From NCBI RefSeq assembly GCF_900544955.1, contig NZ_UQXD01000004.1, forward strand, positions 1-64,000: a DNA stretch of 64,000 nt, read 5' to 3'. This document shows positions 8,100-16,614 of this stretch, piece by piece; positions within the stretch are counted from its first letter, which is position 1, and each line of letters begins with the position of its first letter. Below the pieces are notes generated by a model that had not been told where the DNA came from, ran no database searches, and worked only from the letters and a program-made list of their open reading frames with translations. The stretch comes from an uncultured Oscillibacter sp. GTDB taxonomy: Bacteria > Bacillota > Clostridia > Oscillospirales > Oscillospiraceae. Made by a program: the position numbers and the translations under genes.

Positions 8100-8861
8100 T
8101 CACCGGACCAGGTATCCGCCGTCGATGGGCATGACGATGCCGTTGACATAACTCGCCGCATCCGAGACCAGCAGGAGCACCGGGGCCACCAAGTCCTCCG
8201 GGGTCCCCCATCTGCCGGCGGGGATGTGGTTCAAAATGTTCATATAGGCCGCCTCGTCATTTTGAAGCGCCGTCGTCATATCCGTCCGGATATATCCGGG
8301 GGCTATCGCGTTCACCCGGATTCCCTTGTCCGCCCATTCGTTGGCAAACGCCTTTGTGACCTGGGCGATGGCGCCCTTGGACGCCACGTAGGCCCCCACC
8401 CGCTTTCCGGCGACGAAGCTGTTCATGGAGGCCAGGTTGATGATGCGGCCATCCCCCTGCCGGATCATATATCTGCCCACCAGCTGGCTGCAATACACCA
8501 CGGAATTCAGATTGGTGGCAATCACCGCCTCCCACTCCTCCGCGGGAAACTCCTCCAGCCAGTGGCGGCGGTTGATGCCGGCCGCATTGATGAGAATGTC
8601 AATCCGGCCCCCCAGCGCCCGGGCCGCGGCCTCCACCCCGGCCTCCAGCTCAGCACGCTCCGCCACGTTGCAGCGGATTGCATGCACCGCGGGGCCGTCC
8701 CCCTGCATGTCCGCCACCAGCCCGTCCGCACAGGTATGATGATAAAAAATCGCCACCTCCGCCCCGGCGTCATGCAGGCCCCGGGCCAGACAGTTGCCGA
8801 TTCCACGGCTGCCGCCGGTGACCAGCGCCTTTTTCCCCGTCAAATCCAGTAAATTTTTCAT
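8100..8861 (-). CDS. Short-chain dehydrogenase/reductase
   Basis: 253-residue classical SDR. The Rossmann cofactor motif TGGSRGIG lies at 15-22, NAAG near 92, the catalytic serine in LASMNS near 143, and YVASK (Tyr and Lys) near 156-160. It ends in the usual VNGIVMPIDGGYLVR. It resembles 2-deoxy-D-gluconate 3-dehydrogenase and 3-oxoacyl-ACP reductase-type enzymes and would oxidise or reduce a hydroxyl on a small acid with NAD(P). Last gene of the operon, 15 nt after CitF. The substrate is presumably an intermediate of the same pathway. Confidence 0.88.
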   Translation of the reverse strand: MKNLLDLTGKKALVTGGSRGIGNCLARGLHDAGAEVAIFYHHTCADGLVADMQGDGPAVHAIRCNVAERAELEAGVEAAARALGGRIDILINAAGINRRHWLEEFPAEEWEAVIATNLNSVVYCSQLVGRYMIRQGDGRIINLASMNSFVAGKRVGAYVASKGAIAQVTKAFANEWADKGIRVNAIAPGYIRTDMTTALQNDEAAYMNILNHIPAGRWGTPEDLVAPVLLLVSDAASYVNGIVMPIDGGYLVR

Positions 8862-8876
8862 CGTATTCCTCCTCTT

Positions 8877-10295
8877 CTATTCGGAAAGGGCCTTGATTTC
8901 ATCCAGAACGGACCCGTCTCTCCAGTAGACCAGGCCCACGGTCCGCCGCCCCTTCCGCAATGACGGCAGTTTTCCCGTATATCTCTCGGCAATCCGCTTC
9001 AGCGCATGGATATCCGTCACGGGAACCCCGGCGTCTTTCAGGCGCAGCGCCAGTTCCCGGTTCCGGGAAAGGGCGGTATTGACCGCCACGCCGTCCTGAC
9101 AGACGAACACATCCACAAACCGCCCCGGCGTCGTGACCGTGCCCACACGGTCCACAATGGTGGGATATTTGCTGCGGTATGTGGGCGCCGTAATAACCGT
9201 CATCTTGGCGCCCTCCGCCGTGTCTCCATGCCCGCCGGCCCCGCTGATGACGCACCCATTGGAGTCCGTGATGACATTCACGTTGAAGTCCGTGTCGATT
9301 TCCGTAGCGCCCAGGATCACAAAATCCAAATCCTTTACAATCGGTCCCCCCTTGGCCAGGGGGCTTGCATACGCCTCCGCGGAGACCTCCACGTGACCTG
9401 GATTCCGCCCCAGGGACGCGATGGCGGTTTGGTCGAAACTCTGGGTATCATAGAGAACCGGGAGCAGCCCCTTTTCATGCATTCGCACCAGAATCGCTGT
9501 GATCCCGCCCATGGCAAAGCGGCCCGTCAGCTGGCGGCGCTCCATGTAGGCCTCCACCTGGGCGGCCACCGCCAGAGAGATCTTCCCCGCCCCGGTCTGC
9601 ATGGCGGAGCCCTCGTGCAGATGCCCGGAATGGATGATGGTCTGCGCCGCCAGTTCGGCGATCCGGATGTGCAGGGGGCTGGAGGACAGCCGCATGGAGC
9701 CGGTGGCAATCCCGGAGGGGTCTCCAATCGTATCCATCGGCACCACATAGTCCACGAAACTCTGGTCAATAGAGACCGGAGAGACCGGCACCGGGGAGAG
9801 CGCGTCCGTCAGGACAACCACCTTCTTCGCATAGCGCACATCCGTGAGGGAATACCCCATGGCGCCAAAGGCGGAACGGCCGCCGGTTCCGTTGCAGTTT
9901 CCGTTCCGGTCCGCAGCCGATGCGGCGACGAAGGCCACGTCGATGCGGATATCGCCCCGCTGCAAGGCCGCCGGCCGCCCGCCATGGGTGCGAAGCTCGC
10001 AGACCTGACGGATTTTTCCCCGTTGCAGCAGCCGCCCCAGGGCGGGGGAAAAGCCGCTGGTCTGGAACTTTGTAAAAGTGCCGTCCTCAATATAGGGCGC
10101 CAGCACATCGTTTCCCCCGGACAGGCTGGAGGGGGCCACCGTCAGATTTCGGTTGCCGGCACGCCGGATGGCCTCTGCAATTTGTCCGCTGGCCGCGTCG
10201 CCGCTCCGGAGGCAATGGTGGAAAGAAATCGTCATGCCGTCCTCCAGGCCGCAGAGACGGATCGCCTCCTCCAGCGAGTTCACCACCTTACTCAT
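8877..10295 (-). CDS. citF: Citrate lyase alpha subunit-like CoA/ACP transferase
   Basis: 472 residues, slightly shorter than typical CitF (about 500). The whole protein matches the CitF family: FHHCLRSGD near 25, HGGRPAALQRGDI near 103, GTGGRSAFGAMGYSL near 136, GAMQTGAG-like HEGSAMQTGAG near 231, and ISGAGGHGDTAEGAKM near 350. In citrate lyase this subunit swaps acetyl for citryl on the acyl-carrier subunit. Its start overlaps the end of citE. No citC, citX or citG, needed to charge a normal citrate lyase, lies in the window, and the adjacent CitD lacks the expected serine. A related lyase acting on another acid is therefore possible. Confidence 0.88.
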   Translation of the reverse strand: MSKVVNSLEEAIRLCGLEDGMTISFHHCLRSGDAASGQIAEAIRRAGNRNLTVAPSSLSGGNDVLAPYIEDGTFTKFQTSGFSPALGRLLQRGKIRQVCELRTHGGRPAALQRGDIRIDVAFVAASAADRNGNCNGTGGRSAFGAMGYSLTDVRYAKKVVVLTDALSPVPVSPVSIDQSFVDYVVPMDTIGDPSGIATGSMRLSSSPLHIRIAELAAQTIIHSGHLHEGSAMQTGAGKISLAVAAQVEAYMERRQLTGRFAMGGITAILVRMHEKGLLPVLYDTQSFDQTAIASLGRNPGHVEVSAEAYASPLAKGGPIVKDLDFVILGATEIDTDFNVNVITDSNGCVISGAGGHGDTAEGAKMTVITAPTYRSKYPTIVDRVGTVTTPGRFVDVFVCQDGVAVNTALSRNRELALRLKDAGVPVTDIHALKRIAERYTGKLPSLRKGRRTVGLVYWRDGSVLDEIKALSE

Positions 10296-11184
10296 TTTCC
10301 GCCGCTCCTTCCTCCCCGCCGGACAGCCCCATGGCCGCCGCCGCGGCCAAAACAGCCTCCGCCTGCCGCAGCACCGGTTTATCCAGCATTTTTCCGTCCA
10401 GCACGGCCACGCCCGCGCCCATCCGCCGTGCCTCCTCCATTTTCCGGGTCACGCGAAGCGCATGGGCAACCTCCTCCCGGGTGGGGGCATAGACCGCGTG
10501 GACAATGGGCACCTGCCGCGGAGATATGATGAATTTTCCGTCGTATCCCCACCGCTTCCCCTGCTCCGTCATGGCGCGGAGACCCTCGTCGTCCTTGACG
10601 TTCGTATACACGGTGTCGATGGCAAGCTTTCCGGCGGCCTTGGCCGCAACGACCAGATGGCGGCGGGCGTACTCCAGCTCGTCGTGATCCGCGGTGCGCC
10701 TCACCCCGAGGCTGACCGCAAAATCCTCGCCTCCAAAGCTGCATCCCATCAGCCGGTCACAGCAGCACAGGCAGCTTAGCGCGTTCTCCACCCCCAGGGC
10801 GGACTCCGCCGTGCCGATGATCCAACGCGATCCGGGCTCCAGGCCGCAGGCCTCCTCGACCTTTCGCATCTCCGCGTCCGCATAGCGGATCTCCTCCGAC
10901 CGCTCCATCTTGGGCAGCATGATGCCGCGGATGGGAAGCGGCAGCATCTCCCGGATGTCGTCCAGGAAGAAGGGGGTGTTGACGCCGTTGACGCGAACCA
11001 TGGCCGGGCAGGACGACAGGCCCCGGGAGAGGTAGGTGCGGAGCAGCTCCCGGGCAAAGGGCTTTTGATCCGGCGCAACCCCGTCCTCCAGATCAAAGAG
11101 GATCATATCCGCCCCCATCAAATCCGAATACAGAAGCATCTTCGGCGAGTTGGCGGGAATGGAGAGTATGGTGCGAAGCAGCAT
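10288..11184 (-). CDS. citE: Citrate lyase beta subunit-like (HpcH/HpaI aldolase fold)
   Basis: 298 residues from ATG 11184. Family signatures are FDLEDGVAPDQK near 31, VRVNGVNTPFF near 67, MLPKMERSEEIRY near 91, GTAESALGVENA near 124, and FGGEDFAVSLGVRR near 150. In citrate lyase this subunit cleaves citryl-ACP to acetyl-ACP and oxaloacetate. I prefer ATG 11184 (GGAAAGGA about 10 nt upstream) over an in-frame GTG at 11193 that would overlap the citD stop but lies only 1-2 nt after the ribosome site. It is tightly coupled to citD and citF. Confidence 0.88.
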   Translation of the reverse strand: MLLRTILSIPANSPKMLLYSDLMGADMILFDLEDGVAPDQKPFARELLRTYLSRGLSSCPAMVRVNGVNTPFFLDDIREMLPLPIRGIMLPKMERSEEIRYADAEMRKVEEACGLEPGSRWIIGTAESALGVENALSCLCCCDRLMGCSFGGEDFAVSLGVRRTADHDELEYARRHLVVAAKAAGKLAIDTVYTNVKDDEGLRAMTEQGKRWGYDGKFIISPRQVPIVHAVYAPTREEVAHALRVTRKMEEARRMGAGVAVLDGKMLDKPVLRQAEAVLAAAAAMGLSGGEEGAAENE

Positions 11185-11189
11185 GTTTC

Positions 11190-11453
11190 TCACGTCCTTT
11201 CCGCTTCCCGGATCGCCGCCCGGAGGCGGGCTTCGATCACAAATTCCAGCGCGCCGCAGTCCCGGATGGAGACGCGGATGCCGTCCGCATGTTCCTCCTC
11301 CAAAACCCGCTCCGCCGCTGCCGTCACCGCCGCCCGAAACCGCTCGTGGGGCAGCTGCTCAATAGCAATCTCGCGTCCGGCCGCCAGCGGAGAGACGGTG
11401 ATCTGCGCATCTCCCTTTTCCTCGGTACCGGCTGTTATGTTTCGTCTCAGCAT
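11190..11453 (-). CDS. citD: Citrate lyase acyl-carrier (gamma) subunit-like, lacking the prosthetic serine
   Basis: 87 residues: MLRRNITAGTEEKGDAQITV at the N-terminus, and a C-terminal half like CitD (GIRVSIRDCGALEFVIEARL). Known CitD proteins carry the phosphoribosyl-dephospho-CoA arm on a serine within AGTLESGDV. Here the aligned segment reads AGTEEKGDA, so that serine is replaced by lysine (K13). The nearest serine is S21, in ITVSPL. The subunit may be unmodified, modified elsewhere or divergent in function. The start is fixed by ATG at 11453 followed by the conserved AGT-GD motif. Confidence 0.82.
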   Translation of the reverse strand: MLRRNITAGTEEKGDAQITVSPLAAGREIAIEQLPHERFRAAVTAAAERVLEEEHADGIRVSIRDCGALEFVIEARLRAAIREAERT

Positions 11454-11539
11454 AGGACCCTCCCCATTACACTGGATGGATGCAGCCGCCGCGGAGCATC
11501 GTCGTGCCCGGCGGCGGCTGGCAGAGCGGATGTAAGTCG

Positions 11540-12814
11540 TCAGGCAATTGTCAGGGGGTAGAAAATCGGCAGCAGCACCATGCAGAACACAAAGGAGATC
11601 CCCACCAAGGGCAGGCCGACCTTGGTATAGTCCTGGAACTTGTAGCCGCCGATGCCCATGACCAGTGTGTTGGCGGGCATTCCCAGCGGGGTCGCATAGG
11701 CGAAGCTGGCCCCCAGGACAATGGCCATCAGGATGGCTCTTGGGTCCGCGTTCAGCCCCTGGGCGATGGAGCAGCCCACCGTGCACATGATGGTGGCGGC
11801 CGCCGTGTTGGAGATGAACTGCGTCAGCACACTGCACGCAAGGTATAAAATCGCCATCAGCAGGATGGGGGACATCCCCTCGCCGGCCATGGCAACCACC
11901 TTATCCGCCAGCAGTTGGCCCGCGCCGGTGTTGTTCATGGCGGTGGAGAGGGGCAGCAGGCCGGCCAGGATGAAGATGGTCTTCAGATGGATGGAGCCCA
12001 GGGCCTCCCGCTCCTTCAAAATCCCGGTCAGGCACAGCAGCGCCGCGCAGACGCAGGCGGTGATATGCAGCTTGACGCCGATCTGGGACTCAAAGCACAT
12101 GCCGAGGAACGCCACTGCCAGGAGAACGACGGTGAGGACCTTTTTCCACCGGGGCACCTTGCTGTAATCCTCCTCCGCCGCCGCCACAACGGTGCGGTCG
12201 TCCTCGTAGTCCGGCAGCAGGGGCCGCAGGACGGTGGCCAGCAAGATGGAGGTGAGGACGGTAAGCGGCAGGCCGATCTTGGTGAACTCAAACATGCTGA
12301 ACTGCTGCTCGTAGCCAAACTCGGCCATTGTGGTGTTTGCGATGACGTTGACCACCGTGCCGATCAGCGTGATGGTCCCGCCCACGCCGGCGCCGATGGA
12401 GATGGGCATCATCAGTTTGGAGCGGTGCGTCCCGGATTCATGGCAGACGCCCATGACAATGGGCATCATCATGGCGGTGACGCCGGTGTTGGAGAGAAAG
12501 CCGGAGAGAAGTGCGGTCACAAGGCAGGTCGTCAGGATTTGGCTGCGCTCCGTCTTGGCAAAGCGCAGCGCAAACCGCGCGATGTCATGGGCCAGCCCGG
12601 TGGAGAAAATGGCCTGTCCGATGATCAAAAATGCGCCGATCAAAATCACGTTGGAGTTCGAGAACCCGGCCACGGCCTGCGAGGCATCCAGGCAGCCGCA
12701 AAGGCACAGGGCCAGCGTGGTACACATTGCGGTAAGCGCCAGAGGAATTTTTTCCGTCACCATCAGGATGATGGCGATGATCATGATGACAAAGGTCGCG
12801 ATCATGGTATTCAT
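11540..12814 (-). CDS. SLC13/DASS-family anion symporter
   Basis: 424-residue polytopic protein of the divalent anion:sodium symporter group. The two pseudo-symmetric SNT signatures are present (FLSNTGVTAMMMPI near 110-122 and FISNTAAATIM near 340), each in the hairpin that binds carboxylate and sodium. The family imports di- or tricarboxylates such as succinate or citrate. Its position between the creatininase-family gene and citDEF suggests it imports the lyase substrate. 86 nt separate it from citD, and the gap has no clear terminator. Confidence 0.9.
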   Translation of the reverse strand: MNTMIATFVIMIIAIILMVTEKIPLALTAMCTTLALCLCGCLDASQAVAGFSNSNVILIGAFLIIGQAIFSTGLAHDIARFALRFAKTERSQILTTCLVTALLSGFLSNTGVTAMMMPIVMGVCHESGTHRSKLMMPISIGAGVGGTITLIGTVVNVIANTTMAEFGYEQQFSMFEFTKIGLPLTVLTSILLATVLRPLLPDYEDDRTVVAAAEEDYSKVPRWKKVLTVVLLAVAFLGMCFESQIGVKLHITACVCAALLCLTGILKEREALGSIHLKTIFILAGLLPLSTAMNNTGAGQLLADKVVAMAGEGMSPILLMAILYLACSVLTQFISNTAAATIMCTVGCSIAQGLNADPRAILMAIVLGASFAYATPLGMPANTLVMGIGGYKFQDYTKVGLPLVGISFVFCMVLLPIFYPLTIA

Positions 12815-12879
12815 AGTCGTTCTCCCAATATCCGTCTATTTGTGATGGAACCCGCCCTCCAGAGCGTCTACGGGACGGC

Positions 12880-13899
12880 TCAGCAGGGCCAGGCCAGCGT
12901 ATAGATGCTGGGGCCGCCATTCCAGACGCCCTTGAGGATCTTCTCAAGCTGCTCGGGATCGCGCTGGCTCATCAGTCTGGCGTCAGGCAGGGTGCCCACC
13001 GGGGCAACGCTCAGGATATCGTCATGCAGCTTGACCAGATAGTCGCAGACGCGTGCGCAGGCGGGAATCCCCTTGGCGGGGTCCGCCTCCTTGGCGTGCC
13101 CCAGCGCCCCCTCCGGGAAGCAGACGACCTCCAAACCGCAGTTGCCCACCTGGCAATGGCCGGGAAGCGGGTAGCCGTAGATGTCTCCGCCCCGGTCCAC
13201 ATGGCCGTAGGGCAGCCAGCCCTTCACCTCTGTGTTGTCCGCGTCCTCGGGATGGTACAGATCGGGGGCCAGGGCGCCAAACACGGACTGCTCGGCCTCG
13301 CAGGCGTGCTGCATGGGGTTGTTGAAGGGACCGCCGTTCTTCTTGTCCTTCAGACGGGTGCCCATGGTGCGGGGCACATCGACATAGTAGATCATCGCGG
13401 GAACCTGATACTTCTTGTGCCACTCCTGCATGGCCACGGGGGTGGAGTACTCCTGCCCATGGAGGCTGACAAAAATCATCTTGCGGAAGCCGGAGTTCCA
13501 CAGGCCGGACATGATGGCCCGCAGATAGGCGCAGAAGGTCTCGTCCGGCACGGGGATGTTCAGAAACTGGCCCAGATGATAGGCGGGGTGGGAGCCGTAA
13601 TAGATCGGGGGCGCAATGGTGCAGCCCACCTTTTCCGCCACCATCTCGCACATGCGGGAGGCAATAAACACATCCTGCCCCACCGGGCCGCTGTTTCCGT
13701 GGTTCTCCATGGAGCCCATGGGGATCAGGATCACATCGTCTTTGGCAAGCCGCTCCTTGCACTCCTTCATGGTCATTGTGGACAGGTACAGGCCGTCGGG
13801 CTTGTCCATATGCCCGCCCCGGGGAGGAAACTTCCATTCATTGGCAGGGGCTGCAACGGCTGCGTTCTGCTGGTCTTCCATGATCTTCTGTTCGTCCAT
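12880..13899 (-). CDS. Creatininase-family amidohydrolase
   Basis: 339 residues. Creatininase-type metal ligands are visible: GSMENHG (E and H) near 62, GQDVFIA (D) near 72, SLHGQE (H) near 145, and a further E in the HACEAEQS region. The family hydrolyses cyclic amides or related rings; members near inositol genes are 3-dehydro-scyllo-inosose hydrolases, so a C-C or ring hydrolysis feeding the lyase is conceivable (inference). The start MDEQKIM at 13899 is preceded by AAGGAG at 8 nt; the reading frame extends further upstream but without a ribosome site. First gene of the operon, under the promoter at 14025-14054. Confidence 0.8.
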   Translation of the reverse strand: MDEQKIMEDQQNAAVAAPANEWKFPPRGGHMDKPDGLYLSTMTMKECKERLAKDDVILIPMGSMENHGNSGPVGQDVFIASRMCEMVAEKVGCTIAPPIYYGSHPAYHLGQFLNIPVPDETFCAYLRAIMSGLWNSGFRKMIFVSLHGQEYSTPVAMQEWHKKYQVPAMIYYVDVPRTMGTRLKDKKNGGPFNNPMQHACEAEQSVFGALAPDLYHPEDADNTEVKGWLPYGHVDRGGDIYGYPLPGHCQVGNCGLEVVCFPEGALGHAKEADPAKGIPACARVCDYLVKLHDDILSVAPVGTLPDARLMSQRDPEQLEKILKGVWNGGPSIYTLAWPC

Positions 13900-14000
13900 A
13901 GCGATTTCTCCTTCTTCATTCAGCTGGTGGTTGGGCCGGCATGATCCAACGGGCGCGGCCGGAAATGGCGCCTCTTTTTTGTACGTCTTGTTTTTCAATC

Positions 14001-14054
14001 AGTGATATATCACTTAATGATTGAATGATATATCTTTGCCGCAGGATTTGTCAA
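14001..14054 (-). promoter_or_regulatory. Promoter and paired GntR operators of creatininase-citDEF operon
   Basis: Leftward TTGACA (14054-14049) with TATCAT (14030-14025, 18-nt spacer) or TATATC (16-nt). A perfect 14-bp palindrome AGTGATATATCACT (14001-14014) lies just downstream and a second GATATATC (14027-14034) overlaps the -10; centres are 23 bp apart. The neighbouring divergent GntR gene is the obvious regulator. Confidence 0.7.
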
Positions 14055-14160
14055 GGGGTTTTTCAACTTTTTTCAACTTTCTACCAACCTCACAGTTTTC
14101 AGGAGTTGCTTTGTGGGTTTCATAGAAAATTTCCGACGCAGCGTCCATTGGGATTTTTGG

Positions 14161-14189
14161 TTGAAAAGTCTTCCAGAACCTTATATAAT
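14161..14189 (+). promoter_or_regulatory. Promoter of GntR gene
   Basis: TTGAAA (14161-14166), 17-nt spacer, TATAAT (14184-14189), about 30 nt upstream of the GntR start. Confidence 0.75.
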
Positions 14190-14220
14190 ATAGAAATTAT
14201 ACGAAAGAAAGGCCGCCTTC

Positions 14221-14856
14221 ATGAAAAGAGTAACTTTGTCTGAGCAAGCCTATACCGCCCTGAAGGGCAAGATCTCCAAGCTGGACAGCGGGACACATCT
14301 CAGTGTCCGCAGCTTCTGCGAGGAAGTCCATATGGGGTATACGCCCGTCCGCGAGGCGTTCTTGCGGCTGGAGCGGGAGGGCCTGCTGCGCCAGATTCCG
14401 AACGTCGGATTTCTGGTGCAGTCTTACGATATTCCCGCCATCATCCATTACTATCAGACCCGGGAGTGTCTGGAGCCCTTTGTATTGAAAAATGTGTTTG
14501 ACCACCTGACGCCCGAGGACATCTCCACCATGGAGCGGGAGTTCGAGGCCTGTTCTGCGGCGATCCGGGCCGACGACTCCCGCGGGTTCATCCCCCACGA
14601 CATCGCCTTTCACATGGTCATGTTCGACCGCTACAAAAACCCCCATCTCTCCAACCTCTACCAGGCCATCCGGGAGCAGAACATGTATTTTTCCAGGCAG
14701 AACAACTCCGTCTTGTCCTATGCGATCAACGATCACCTCCAGCTGTTGGACGCCATCAGGGCAGGGGACTGCCCCGGGGCCGTGGACATCCTGAATGCCC
14801 ACATTGCCCACGCCAGGACAAACATGATCGCCGGGTTCACGCTGTTCTCCGAATAA
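14221..14856 (+). CDS. GntR-family regulator, FCD domain
   Basis: 211 residues. The winged helix covers about 5-70 (TALKGKISKLDSG, then GYTPVREAFLRLEREGLL); the FCD effector domain covers 80-205 with PHDIAFHMVMF and HLQLLDAI histidines expected to hold a metal. It is divergent from the creatininase-citDEF operon, and the shared 320-bp gap carries two GATATATC sites over the operon promoter, so it probably represses that operon in the absence of its acid inducer. AAGAAAGG precedes the start by 8-10 nt. Confidence 0.9.
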   Translation: MKRVTLSEQAYTALKGKISKLDSGTHLSVRSFCEEVHMGYTPVREAFLRLEREGLLRQIPNVGFLVQSYDIPAIIHYYQTRECLEPFVLKNVFDHLTPEDISTMEREFEACSAAIRADDSRGFIPHDIAFHMVMFDRYKNPHLSNLYQAIREQNMYFSRQNNSVLSYAINDHLQLLDAIRAGDCPGAVDILNAHIAHARTNMIAGFTLFSE

Positions 14857-14923
14857 TTTTCCGGCAGCGGGCCGCATCCGGCGGTATGAACGGCCTCTCC
14901 CCTCCGCTTTTGCACAGAGAAAA

Positions 14924-14963
14924 GGCAGCGGCGATACCTGTGGTATCGCCGCTGCCTCTCTTT
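14924..14963 (+). terminator. Terminator after GntR gene
   Basis: 15-bp perfect stem GGCAGCGGCGATACC / GGTATCGCCGCTGCC with a TGT loop and TCTCTTT tail. Read leftward the tail is TTTTCTCT, so it may act both ways. Confidence 0.85.
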
Positions 14964-15061
14964 CCCCTGGCCTGTGCCCGGTGCACGAGCCGGGGATTTT
15001 TCTGCAAAGGAACGCCGGGCCGGAACGAAATGGTTCCCTCTCGTATCCCCCGTCTGCATAA

Positions 15062-15105
15062 GCCGGGCGCCTGCCGGATGATCCGGCAGGCGCCCGGCGT
15101 TTTTA
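15062..15105 (+). terminator. Strong hairpin between convergent genes
   Basis: GCCGGGCGCCTGCCGGAT paired with ATCCGGCAGGCGCCCGGC (15062-15098), then GTTTTTATT on the plus strand. It backs up the upstream terminator and, read leftward, follows the UxaA-like stop codon directly, though without a T-run. Confidence 0.65.
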
Positions 15106-16614
15106 TTCGGAGACGCCGTTTTTCCAAATCACGAACTCCTTGAACCCGTTGTGTTCAGCGGCAGTCAGCTCCCCGCCGGCGACCGCCTCCAACTGCGCCC
15201 ACAGCGCCGTCAGCGCGGAGTCCATGGAAGTCCCCGTCAGAAGCTGTCCGGCGTCAAAGTCGTTCCAATGTCTCTTCCGCCTGTAGAGCTGGGAGTTGGT
15301 GGCCACTTTGAAGGTGGGCACAAAGCCGCCATAGGGGGTCCCGCGGCCTGTGGTAAACACCACCATATGGCAGCAAAGTCCCAGCGCCGTCGTCCCGGCG
15401 GTGTCGCTGCCCGGCGCCCACAGCAGGTGGAGCCCGGCCTTTTCCAGCGGCCGCCCGTAGCGGAGCACGTCCACAACCGGAGCGCGCCCGCCCTTTTGGA
15501 TGCAGCCCAGCGACTTCTCCTCCAGCGTGCTGATTCCTCCATCCAGATTGCCCAGGGAGGGATTCCCGGAGATGGAGGCGCCGTTGTCCATGCAGTACTG
15601 CTTGTAACCGTTGACCATCTCGACGATCTTCTCAAAGGTCTGCCGGTCAGCCGCCCGGTTCATCAAAATCGTCTCCGCGCCGAACATCTCCGCCACCTCG
15701 GTCATCACAACGCTGCCGCCGCAGGCGACGATGACATCTGAGAGCGCCCCCAGCAAGGGATTTCCCGTCAGGCCCGAGAAGCCGTCGGACCCGCCGCACT
15801 CCAGCCCCACACGGAGTTTGGAAAAGGGCGTCCGAACCCGCCGGTCCTGCCGCGCCCGCTCATACAGCTGCCGCAGAAGCGACGCGCCGGCGGCAATTTC
15901 GTCCTCCACAAGCTGCGTCTCCAGGAAGCACACCCGGTCGGAAGGGTACGCCCCCAGGACCTTTTGGAACTCCGCAATGCGGTTGTCCTCGCACCCCAGC
16001 CCAAGCACCAAAACGCCCCCCGCGTTGGGGTGCCTGACGGCCATCGCCAGGGCGTTTTGGGTGTTCTCATGGTCGTATCCCTCCTGCCCGCAGCCGTAGG
16101 GGTGGGCCAGCACCCGAACGTCGTCCACCCCCTCCGGCACTTCGCCGCCTCCGCAGCCGACGGACTTCAGGAAGGCCTCGACAATCCGGCTGCCGATGGC
16201 GTTGACACAGCCGACCGTCGGAACCACCCAGAGCTCATTTCGGATGCCGACGTCGCCCCCCTCCCGGGGATAGCCCAGGAAGAAGCGCTCCGCCGGGACG
16301 GGAAGCGCCGGCGGTTCCGCCGGCGTATAGCGGTACCCCAGCAGACCATCCAGATCGGTCACCAGATTGTGGGTATGTACCCAACCGCCCGCGGGGATAT
16401 CGGCAGCGGCGTGGCCGATGGGATAGCCGTACTTGATCACCTGCTCTCCCCGACAGATCGGGCGCAGTGCCAGCTTGTGCCCGGCCGGTATGGGTTCCCG
16501 CACCGAAAGGGTGCGGCCATCGAGGACAACCTCTTCTCCCCTTTGCAGCTCCCGCACTGCAACACAGACGGAGTCCTCCGGGTGCATTCTCCCATATGCC
16601 TGCATCCGCATCAC
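15103..16614 (-). CDS. UxaA-family (altronate dehydratase-like) hydrolase
   Basis: 503 residues. An N-terminal SAF-like domain (1-95, ending in HTHNLVTD) is followed by the UxaA/GarD catalytic domain: GYPREGGDVGIRNELWVVPTVGCVN near 115-140, HPYGCGQEGYD near 170, GLGCEDN near 207, GLECGGSDGFSG near 270. The family dehydrates altronate, galactarate or related sugar acids with a metal cofactor. The start is GTG 16614, overlapping the LarA-like stop as GTGA, or ATG 16611; either way the two genes are coupled. It probably acts on the racemised product of the LarA-like enzyme. Confidence 0.88.
   Translation of the reverse strand: MMRMQAYGRMHPEDSVCVAVRELQRGEEVVLDGRTLSVREPIPAGHKLALRPICRGEQVIKYGYPIGHAAADIPAGGWVHTHNLVTDLDGLLGYRYTPAEPPALPVPAERFFLGYPREGGDVGIRNELWVVPTVGCVNAIGSRIVEAFLKSVGCGGGEVPEGVDDVRVLAHPYGCGQEGYDHENTQNALAMAVRHPNAGGVLVLGLGCEDNRIAEFQKVLGAYPSDRVCFLETQLVEDEIAAGASLLRQLYERARQDRRVRTPFSKLRVGLECGGSDGFSGLTGNPLLGALSDVIVACGGSVVMTEVAEMFGAETILMNRAADRQTFEKIVEMVNGYKQYCMDNGASISGNPSLGNLDGGISTLEEKSLGCIQKGGRAPVVDVLRYGRPLEKAGLHLLWAPGSDTAGTTALGLCCHMVVFTTGRGTPYGGFVPTFKVATNSQLYRRKRHWNDFDAGQLLTGTSMDSALTALWAQLEAVAGGELTAAEHNGFKEFVIWKNGVSE

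Noticed and set aside
13900..13998. Longer N-terminus of the creatininase-family protein (from ATG 13998)
   Set aside because: No ribosome site at the upstream ATG, and it would start next to the -10 and operators; AAGGAG precedes ATG 13899.
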